NCBI GenBank assembly: GCA_018857735.1
Contig: JABMCL010001036.1
Coordinates: forward strand, 37,501-101,500
Length of the DNA: 64,000 nt
Direction: 5' to 3'
Origin: Alviniconcha marisindica
Lineage: Eukaryota; Mollusca; Gastropoda; Provannidae
A program made the translations under genes and the position numbers. Shown here piece after piece: positions 47,201-59,100 of the stretch; position 1 is the first letter of the stretch; each line of letters starts with the position of its first letter. The notes beneath the pieces are model-generated. The model made no database searches. It had not been told where the DNA came from and was given only the letters and a program-made list of their open reading frames with translations.

Positions 47201-50200
47201 ATAATCCTTGAACATATACGTGCTGCAAACCGCAAGCAAGCTCTCGTCTGGCATGCTCTTATGCAGTGACTACAGTACAGACAAAAATAGGACTGTCGAC
47301 TTGCCTCTCATGAAAACCCATTCACAAATGGACGTATGTCTTAAATGCTCCAGATCAATTATCCAAACGGAATGAAAGAAAAACAAATAGTGCTGGCTGC
47401 ATAGAGAGTCTGATTCAAAAACAAATACACGGTAACGACTAAAGAGCAATGAGATGGCTAGAGATAGGGTGCCCTTGCCATGAGAGAATAACTGCATGGG
47501 TTAACATTACAATTGTCTAAAATACTGAAAATTTACCAGGATCCGTAAGCAACCGAGCGCTTTGTGGAATTCATGGGCTGAAAAGAAATTACAGCATGCA
47601 TTACATCAAAATAACACAGTCTTCTAACACGCTTGCTAAAAATACTCAACAGTAATCCTCCTTCCGTTACAGGTATACTTACAAGAGAAATCTGAGACAA
47701 GGCAGTTTATTTTGCATTTATGTACATTATCGTTTTAAGAAACAAAACAAAAATATAATAGATATATATGAGAATGTTGTAGTTTAAAACAAAATACAGA
47801 AGAATAAATACTCCATAAGTTTAACCCATTTAAAAAAAAAAAAAAAGCAGCAACCTTTAACCTGTGCACCCGACACAGGTGTGGTCTGTGCTGGAGCAAA
47901 TTGACAACTGGAACATCACAGTACAAGTCAGCAAAAGTGCTCTTGACTCTTAAAAGTCAAACAATAACTAAATAATACCAACTTCAAAAAATAAAAAGTA
48001 TTTTTAAAACAAATTACCCCTCCCCAACGACAATCTGACTAATAAAAGCAAACGGTTATCAAAATCAGCAGCTATTTAATGCACATACTACACATGTCTA
48101 AACTGAGAAGAATAACAAATGCCCATCCTTACACCCTCATTTTTCCAGGACACCAAAGCTGCTAAACCTAAGGACCAGTATATATACACATCTACCAAGG
48201 AAGACTGCCCACTTTAAACAGTGCAAGACCCTGTTTTGGTGTCCCTGAAGCAAGCTGCACTGTCCTCACCTTTCTGTGTATCCCAGGCAATGGCGCTGTT
48301 GTCCACTGAGCCAGAGACGATGTAGCGACTGTCAGATGACCAGCACAGGTCGTAGATGCCACCAAGGTGACCTCTGGAGGTGGACAAGAACATCATCAGC
48401 AATGACAGTCAAAAAAGCAAAGATGAAGACATCTTCCTGAATCAATGCAAGACTATCAAACACCCTCAAGGTCTGAGAAAAATTGATGGCCCAAGATGAA
48501 GTGGTGAGACAGACTGTGCACAGGGACCTGCAGACTGTTGCCGTATCTGGGTACAGCACAGCAGCCGCGAGAGCAGTGCTACCCACTCCTACCAGCTGGT
48601 GTAGTATTTTCGTGTGTTCAAACAATGGTGTGGCTGCTAATTGTTTGGGATTTTTAACGTGTCCAGATCCTGATGCACACAGGGGGGTGTACAGACACCA
48701 CAAGAGAGTCTGGAAGTTGACTCTGGGAGAAAAAAACCTTGCCACCCTGGGGACTTGAACCTGCATCAGTATTGCACCAGACTTTTCAGTTAGATGCTCC
48801 ACCAACTGATCTATTCCCGCCCCTCCCTGTTCTAAACCACGATAACCCAATTCATCTTACCGCCTACCTGAGAAAAAAAAGAAAAAGGCAGAACAAATTT
48901 AGTTTTGCCTTGGATCAAGCAGAGTTCCCCCTGTTGCATACCAAGATAACGCAATTCATCTTACCTCCTACTAAAAAATATAAATAAATTTTAAAAAGGC
49001 AGAAGAACTTTCATTTTTTTTCCTTGGACCAAGCAGTCTTTTTTGACCACCTGGCTTGAGCAGCACTTCTTTTTTACTAACAGCAGAGACCACATAGTGT
49101 CGTCAGAAAGAGGACATCATAATTCTGCTATGTCATTCCCATCCCGGTTTCAATTTTTACACCCAAAACAAAGACACTACATACACGCTCTCTTTACACA
49201 ATCGGCCAAGACTATCAGATCATATTCTTGCAGCAAGCCATTCAACCAGTTAAAGGGAGCAACTCTCTGTGACAACGATCATGTTTGGGTAAGATTACAC
49301 CCCATCTCAGAATATCTTTAGCTTCCATCGCAAAGTGTTAAAAAAGTATGCAAAGATGCAACATGATCACTGTTTCTGAATCACCTGAGAGTTTTGTAGA
49401 CCACCCATGTTTCCTTGTTCTCTCTATCTTCTTCCTTGAAATTTTTGTTGGCTTGTGAGTGGACATCGCTCAGTTTCCACAGCAAGATTGTGGCATCTGT
49501 GACAAGATTATAAAAAAAAAAAAAAAAGAGAACACATCACTTTGCAGCAAAAAAATCAAACAAAATAACTACGATTTGAATTTTAATCACATTATTAAAT
49601 GAAGTTCCAAATTACTGTATTTGAATTATCTGGTGTGTTGTTACACCTCCAGACAAATACAACGCACAATATGAATTTATAAAAATCAACGTGCTATGCA
49701 TTGGAATGAATACAACACAGAAAACAGTGTAATTAAATTGACTGATTAGATGATTTTTCAAAAACTACCATTAAAGAAAACAAAAAAACAACAACAGTAG
49801 AATTCATGCTGCTTTTAATTTAAATACAATCTGCAGTGGCAGGACTAATGTACATAAATGTGTAATCTTCAGATTCATCAGAAGAAAATATAAACTAAGT
49901 ACAACGTACTGCTGACCTATCCACTTCTCCTCACCGGCACATGGACCATGTTGGAGAGTCAGTTTTGTGAAGAAAAATGACTTGCGCCACAATCCACGAG
50001 CTAGAACGGTTTGCTGTTGACTGAAAGGCGACTGACTGAAAATCACACACCATTCATCCCTGAAATGTGTGTGTGCGTGTGTGTATGTGTGAGCAAGTGT
50101 GTGCACACATGCGCATACACTTTTTAACCGCATAGTCACACACAGTGGCTTGGACTAATGATGAAACCTTACTAAATTTCCCCACCTGAAAGCACAATGA

Positions 50201-50615
50201 ATATGAAACGCAGAACACGCACGTTTTCCTTCCCCTTGATCACCACCAACTACGTCTACCACCAGTACCACTTGCTTCAAAAATAATCTGCACACTTCTG
50301 CTGTCTCGCGAACTGATGAACAAGTTCTAGCAGTCTGAGTTACTTATGACTTTTACACTAGCTGTGTAAACTTCTGAACAGAATCAGAGATTGCAAGCCA
50401 AAGGTGCACGCAAACGTTTGCAAACTGAGCGTGTGAGCACCAACGTTTTTCCGAATAAACTAATACAGTGGTAATGGTAGAGAGTAGTTGCCTAGTACTG
50501 GGTATCTCTGTTGCCATCGCCGACAAGGCTTCAGTGCATGGCATACATAGCAGTATCCCTGCTCCATGGCTGACTGCCCACTCATCTGTAGTGGGGGCGA
50601 GGTGGTGGTGGTGGT

Positions 50616-50651
<36 letters not shown>

Positions 50652-53076
50652 GAGTTTGTGCATGCATGCTAGTACACATGCGTGCATGTTGTTTCCATGC
50701 GTCAAACACACTCCACTTATGCCAATTTTGCTGAAATGCAAGTGTCTATTTTTTAATTTTTTATACACATATGATTGCAAACTTTTTATTAAGACCGCCT
50801 GTGTACATTACTGGAGTGGACTGCTATTGTAACTGAGTTCATTCGCACTTCCCTCTGCATGCTGATAATCTACAGTCTGCATGCCTACTGAAGTACTTGT
50901 ATATTCATGTCAAAATGTGTGTATGCCATGGGTATATTTAAATGTGTATTGATATAATCTTTATTTACCCTTGCAATAACAGCAAATTTCTACTGCATAT
51001 GTGTTCATTCAGGCTCTTGGGTATTTTTTTCCTACTGCTTAATTAGAGATTGTAAACTTTCTGGCCTGTTGTGGGACTTTGTGTTATATTTATGTCTGGG
51101 TCAAGTTCATGGGTCAGAGTTGGGACAGTTTTATGCATGATAAGGCTAAAACTATGAGCTTTAAAATGTGTGTTGAACTATGAATGTCTGATCATTTGGA
51201 GATGCCACTGTGCAGTAGACAGGACATTAAAATCCAGTTACTAACTTGTGATGGCATGTTGAGAGTACCTGCTGCAAAGCCATTCCTCTGCTATCAGTAC
51301 AACAATTACACTGAACAATTTACTCTTCTGCACTTTTGCATATATACTCTGGTCATATATTTTATTAATATAACAATTACACTGAACAATTTACTCTTCT
51401 GCATTTCTGCGTATTATATATACACCGGTATATATTTATTAATCCAACAATTACATTGACCAATATATTCTTTAGCACTTTTGCATATATATATATACAC
51501 CAGCATATATTTATCAATACAACAATTACATTCAACAGTTTATTCTTCCGCACTTTTGCATAATAATTAATATATCAATCAAATGAACCTGAAAGAATCA
51601 TTCTGTATTAAACTTAGTTTTCACACTTATGGCAAAGTTCAGCTCTATTTTTCTACCAAATTTTCGTAACTAGTTGCATGATCCAAATGGAGGAGCTGCT
51701 TCATAAGTGATATGCTTTTTTTTCTTTGCTTTTTTAAATCAGTCAATCTTGTATACACTGCCTGAGGAGAACCCAGACAAAATTTAGACTAAAACAGTGA
51801 TAGTGATATTATAATCAACTACAGCAATAGACTCCACAAGATGCTTCATTCAATAAGCAGCTTAAAATTGATTTTACGTTATATGAATTTCATTTGCAGA
51901 AAGTGCCCGGAGAGCAAATAATGAAGCAAGGTGTTCAATGTTGCTCAAGCAGATTTCTCAAACATGCCATCACATGATTTACATAATATTTTCATCACTC
52001 TGCACCAACGCAAACAAGTCATAGTCTCACAAATTACAACAGAAACTACTTCTTGCCTAGATTTAATTTTTACTCAAAGTACAGGTGTCCTGCCAGCAAT
52101 ATGCAGAGACCACAGCCTTCCTTGTGCACTCCTAAAAAAAGAACAATTTATGACCACAACAGTATCACACACAGAACTACTGCTGAATAAATCATTAAAT
52201 GTATTGAGCTCCGTACTGAAATTTTCGTAATACTTCCCAAACTACAGCTGCCTACAAGTTTAATTGAAAAGGTTAGCAACAGTCAACTCAAATGACATGC
52301 TGTGGATTACTCAGTTTTTGAAACAAACAAAAGCTACCTGCTTTAATTATGAAGTTTATAAAGCTACCTGCTTTAATTACCAAGTTTATAAAGTACTGTA
52401 CATAATTATGGGGTTAATTAAATTAAAATATACAGTAACAACAATTAAAATGTGTAAACTCATCTAAAAGAGAATTTTTATTTTTTATATTTTTTAAACA
52501 CACCACAGAGCAAAACCGAGTAAATCAGAAGACCATTAATAGGACCACACCACATTTAGAAATTATGCAATGTGAAGAAAAGGGGAAGATGAAAATTGCA
52601 CTCAACTATGCATAAACGAACAAATTCAGCTGAGTGACATTACATTTTTTATATATTTTAATTTGACTGTCACGCTCCTAATCCTATGGTGACCTCTGAA
52701 AATGGGCCATTTAATTTTTTTCTTCTAAACTGCACCTGCTGTGGACAAACAAAGCCCAAATACTCTTTACTTTTAGTGTCTGAGCAACATCAGGTTTTTT
52801 TCCAACTAATCCCAGGCAAAAAATGCACCAGTTATCTCTCTAATCACGGTGGCCTAGTTTTTCTCAGATCTTGATTCTTCCTTTGGATGACTATCGACCC
52901 CCCTGCCCCTACACCAAACTTTTGTTCAAGCCAGTTGGCATAGCAAACTACCTGGACTGCTGCATCTCTTCATTTTTGTGCTTACTTTTCTCTGGATACT
53001 GGCTGACAAGATTAGATCTAGATCAGATTACATGTATTATAAAAAAAAATATTAAAAAAAACCTGATTTGTTGAGA

Positions 53077-53117
<41 letters not shown>

Positions 53118-56100
53118 ATCTGAGTGCATGTGTGTATGAGTGTCTGTGCATAGTTATTATTTGTTGTGGCCAATATGTGTGTGGTTCAAGAATGTATCTT
53201 GCGCAATACAAATTACAATGAAGACTGAAGGGTGCAAGATGTGCCGATTTTATCATGGGTTGATGGAGACTGTGGCAGTACATTCAAGACAAAATGAATG
53301 TCAAACCATATATGTACAAATATAAATCAGGTCAAAGATATTTCAACTTTCGCGACATAAACATTTTAGAAGGTGAAGTCAGCAAGCAAAATCGCTGAGC
53401 AGAAAACATCAGTGGCGACTTGTCAGCCTGAAAAACAGAAAACACTCCTCCCAAGACAGCAACACAAAATGCCACCATAATTATCAACAAAGTGCTCAGT
53501 ATCTGAATTTAAACACAAGACTGACAGACTGTGATGGCCGTATAGTCTAAAAATAAAATCCCCCCCCAATTCCTGTCTTAACGTTGACAGAAATCCCACC
53601 CACCCTACCCGCTGCCTGGTATTCTTTATCAAACCACCGCCATAAATTGGTTATGTCATATGTTTCCAACTATCATTGGCGGGAGCTGCCACAAGTATAA
53701 TTTTTGTCACGACAAGTTTTGCGACAAAAGTATGCTTGCTGCGACAAAATTAATTTGTTGTGACAACAGACATGTTTTGTCACGACAAAAATGATACTTG
53801 TGGCAGCTCCCACCAGTGATATCCAACAACTGCCAGCCAACAGAGCGTTTTATTTTTTATTGGTGCTCCAGTCAAACGGCAGTAAGTTTGCCACAGACCT
53901 CAAATTTCGTAAGTGTTTCTTTTACAGCTGCTCACAAGGCTTATGCCAGCACAAATAAAGCTAAAACTGTTCAAACTGAGACGGTACTAACTTCTCACCT
54001 AGGGGCAGATGTGCCAGGTATTCACATGCATGCTTTGATGCAGTGATTCCACAGCTTTAGTTAGTACCTGAACTTTTTTTCTCTTCAAATTTTATAGAGG
54101 ATGCGGACAGCTTTAGACTTGGGGGTGATTTGGGTAGACAAATAATACACACAGAGACAAGTAGCGCCCCTTCAGAAGTGTAACCAATTATGGCAGAGCT
54201 AAGAGCAAGGGTGCCAGAAAGCAAGGCTTTGGGTTTAGCCTGATTTCAGACCACTGGCTAAAGAGTCTCATGCCTGGGGACTGAATCAGATCCCTTGGCA
54301 AGAATGGGTACCTCAAGTGAAGATCTATGCAAGTTGGCCTGAAAATGCTAAAAACAGGTAAATGGTTCTGTTTCAGGCTTTGTGTGGTTGTACTAATACT
54401 ATGAATATCTATGCAACAGAAGTACTTTTAGGGGGTTGCTTTTTACCAACATGGAGCTGACGAAGGTCAGTGCATGGCTGCCAGTTACATTCCAGAAGTC
54501 ACTCAAAAATCAACTCAAAATGGCAGTGGTGGCACTGACTCTGCAACTTTCCACTGTCAATTAGTTTTTTTTTCAAAATAAGAAGGCCTTCAACTAAGTG
54601 AGAAAGTACTGTGAATCTGTTTCTGTTCCATCGTTATTGACATACAGCTTCTTCGCTTGGGACCCTCTTGCCTCAGTCACTGCACAGCACCCACTTAGCA
54701 TAGCAACTGCCAGCCCATGTGCCTTTCCTAGCATCTCTGCCACACTTAGTTGCATGCTACTTTTGCTAGCCAGTCAAAGCTCCACTTCCTTTCCAGCAAA
54801 AACTACATGTCCATTTCTGAGGCTGTAGCATAGCCAGCTGCAGCAGAGATGCAGATAAGGCTGGGCCAGACGTTGCTGCTTGAGTGAGTGCAAAGCACTT
54901 CGTTCTGAACTCATCAAACTCATGGTCAAGTCATGGTAGAAGACAATGAAAACAAAGCACCAAAACAAAAACTGTCAGACAGCATTTGACACGTCATTTT
55001 CTCCCCCCCCCCATACTGAAACTCTTATGATGCACCCTCAACTATTTACTAGCCCCAGCGAAAAACAGAAACGAAAACAACAAACAAAAAATTCTGAAAA
55101 TTAATAATAATAATAATGGGTGCTTAAACTAAGTGCCTAACCAGCACAGGCCCTAAGCACCTAACACAATCTTTAACTGTACATGTTTTCAAGATTCAAT
55201 GCACACAACACATGCACACACCCACACCCACATGTGCACTCACACACACACCAACACATACAATGTCAATGAGGCCTGCATCGAAGTTCAGCCTGATGCT
55301 GTAGCGGCACAATCATTAATCTTCACAAGAGTGGCATTTTTAAACTAGAAACAAACACAACAACACAAACTGACACCCAAAATCCTTTTGACTGACTGTT
55401 CCTTGTTTATTCACCAATAATCAAATGTGAAATGACTTGTCATTAATATGCCAAGTTGGAATGTAGCAACAAGAGAACTTATATTACTTAAGAGAAAAAT
55501 ACCTTTTTCAGTTTCACACTTCCAGTGCTGCTGTGACCTTGATTTTAAGCCAAGGTCGTTAAACTGGTCTGAATGAATGGGTAAACATTACATACAGGCT
55601 ACCATCATGCAAATTTGAAAGAATCTATCTCACTTACATGGTTGCAAAGAATGGGCTATGTGAATTGTGATGCCTTTTGCCTTGGCAAGAAAAATGTCAA
55701 CAATATTAGTTATTACATTTATCATAACTCAAAAACAGTAAACTATCATATAGCATTACTGTGTACATGTCTGACCCTCCCTTGGCAGCATGAACTCAAG
55801 CAAATGAGTGGATGAGAACATACAGAGATTTGCAACTTTTCAGTTTTAAATTTCCACCACCAGCGACCTTCAAATAAGGTCATGTCAGGGTGAACAAATA
55901 AAAGAGGCAGTCATGTGACAAAGATGACAAAGAAAAGAAGCAAAGAGATGAAGAAGACAGCAGCACTGACTGAGTGCGAGTCAGAAAAATTGTCATCTTT
56001 GGGTTTCTCTGGGATGTCTGCAGCAACGGCCTTGGAATAGCAGGTCGCTGCTGCCGACAATGGCAGTAAAATAATGGACACCTGTCAATCCCTTGCAGTT

Positions 56101-59100
56101 TTTAGAAAGCATGTGGAAACCCTCTTAAATTTCACTTGGGGCTGAGAATTTAAAATTTTATGTGGGGGCTATAAATAAAAACCTCTTGTTACTGAACAGC
56201 TTATGGATCTGCAACACTGAAAATGTGCTAGAGAAGGCCCTCTGTGTCTTAACTATTCCAACCAGCATTTGGACTAAATCCTTTATTGTGATGAGTCGAC
56301 ACACAAGGGTGTTAATTAATTTAGCGCTCGAAATATGTACCACAAGTACAACAACAAAGACCTGAGTCGCCTATGGTAACTCTCGGTCTCAGTCTCGCCT
56401 GGCATGCATGTAAATACAAGGGACATAAACTCCACCAGAGGTACATCCTCATGATGTACCTCACTGAGGATGTACCTCTGGTGGAGTTTATGTGCCTTGT
56501 GTTTACATGCATGCCAGCTGAACGTTATCACAAGCGACTCGTTTTTGTTGTTGTATTTGTGTTATGTCTTTGGTGCGGTAATTAACTCCCTTGTGTGTTG
56601 ATTCTGCATGACTGCTCTGGGCCTCGTTGTTTCATTTTTCCCCTTTATTGTGATGTTCACCCTTCCCTTGTAGTGTAAAATGAAGCCCAGATAATGAAGA
56701 CAACATTCAGTGAAAGTGCACAGTCAATATGTGTTCATTTTGGACGGAAGCCAACTGACTCCCGAATGGTGACTCTTGCTGGCGACATGGCTTTCCTTGG
56801 AAAGAATGTGCGACAAATTTCAAAGCATCATAACAAAATAAAAACAAAAAGTAAATAAAAAATAAAAAAAATGACTAGAATTATATAGTAACAGTAATCA
56901 AACATATTACATGGAAGTTCATCAATACTAGCAAAAAAATATTCATTTTGTGGAAGCCCAAATTCTGAAATATGGAAACATCCCTGAAAGCAATAACAAT
57001 AATGTTTTGCTTCCAACTGTGCACACCATAAACATGCTCTATGAATAGTTAATGAAGACTAAGAGTGAGACTAACAGTGAAAATACACTAAAGCTACTGC
57101 TTTGGTATGAAAACACAACTGTGCTGGAATAACCAGAACATCCAACTCCAAAATCATAAGACAAATATCAATATTAAGAAAACTAATTATTTACTAGATT
57201 GCTTTCAATTTTTGATGTAAGATTACCAATACAAAATTTCAATAACTGCATGTAAGCTACAGTTGGTATCCAACTTAACCAAACATACCGGCAGAATAAT
57301 AAAAAATATTTTAAAAAATTCCAAAACATGCCCCTTTCTGAAGTTTCTATCAAGTATCATGCAGCTTCTTAACAAGTGATACTGTCTTTTGTAACCACTC
57401 AAACACACGTTACAATTAAATGTTGCTCAAAGTATGAAATGTGACACCAGTGACGGCTGTACTAAAGTGTTCCTGCCTTTGTCTCACTGTGGTATTGGGC
57501 AATTCAGCGAAGCTAGTTTGTATGCCCTTTGTAATCTTTCACACGAGAAGACATACAAGGTTGCATCTGCCACTTCCAGGCTGATTTCTGAGTAACTGCT
57601 CATTCACACTGGGTATAACAATGGAAGCTGAACTAGAATTGCGACAGCAGTACAAATGCCACTACTGTTGTGTTTGCAAAAATGCAGGATGGAAAAAAGT
57701 GTCTTTGCATCATTTCTCAGTTGACCAGAAGGTCATGTGTGAAAAGAAAAAGAAAGGGGGTGGCTGGGGGTGTGGGGCAGCCTTCAGCACAAGCAGCAAG
57801 TTCTTGCTTGTTGCCAGACACGTTGTGACCATGGGCCTTTAAAAATGCTTTTAAAGTTTGCACTGTCAACTTCACGAATTCACTGTCTCTGCCTTCAGTC
57901 ACGAAGAAAGTACACAATTCATACAAAACACTCAATGATGAAACGACCATCCAATTTGCAAAGCCATTTTAATTCCTTCCTTCCTCCTTCATCTCTCTCT
58001 CTCCTTCTCAGTTATAACTATCTACACCTCTGTAATATTTTTTCCTGTTTGGCAGTTCTTTGTGTGACTGTGAGCTGTGCAGTTTGCTAGGTGCTAAATT
58101 AGTAAATAGCACTTATCTCTCATTGTTCTTTATATAGTATACATGCTTGTAAAAAAGAGCCGATTCCTTTGAACAGTTAGCAGCTTTGGGTAATACTTTA
58201 CAACTAATACAACAGTTCTGTCTTAAAATATAACTTAAATGCCCAATTTATTTTGTGTGTCTGACTGGTTCACATTTCAATTTTTGTTTTTAAAGTTTTA
58301 GCACCTTTCTGCCTTTCTTTTTGTTTGTCTATCATATGATCAGAACAAGTTATAATAAATTCTATTAGTTTTGAGTAAACTTCCTTCTTTAAAGTTATAA
58401 GTTCTATCAGTTTTGAGCCAAACTCTTTCATTAACACTAAGAGCATACTTAAAACATCTGCACAAACAAAACTCCTACAGATCTGATTATTTCAAACACT
58501 TACCATCTCCAGCAGTGGCAAGCTTATTTCCGTAAGGTGAAAATCGACAGACATTGACAGTGGCAGAGTGACGTCGCAGCTTGGACAAAACTTCCACATC
58601 AGCTTTGCCTTCATCATCCAGACGAATCCTCCAAATCTAGACAGAATGCACAACCATTAAATAATAATATCCATGGATAAAGATCAATTTGTGCACTTTA
58701 ATCTGATCAGTCGATGGTACCAGTGCTGGGCACCACTGATGGCGCATCAGATCAACTCATCAAGTTTAAAATACAGCACAGTACATTTTATGAAAGATGG
58801 AACAGAGCGAATGTTGTTCAGGGTGTTATCAATGATTGATAATGTAGTGGCCACATTCTTTTTGTATTTTACACCAGTGCCAGTGGTACAGGTATCAAAG
58901 AAGAGTTTTTAACTAATTTAAGCAAACATAAACTAGAATTAAAGTACAACGTTTTTTTCCCCTTTCTTCTTCTCTTTCCTTTTGTTGTTGTTTTCACAAT
59001 TTTGGATTAAATTTTAGTTTTTAGATTCTCTCCACCCCTGAAAGTGCAAGTCCATTTCATGTTCTCTGCTGCTGTGCTAGTATTACACATCGCTCATCAA

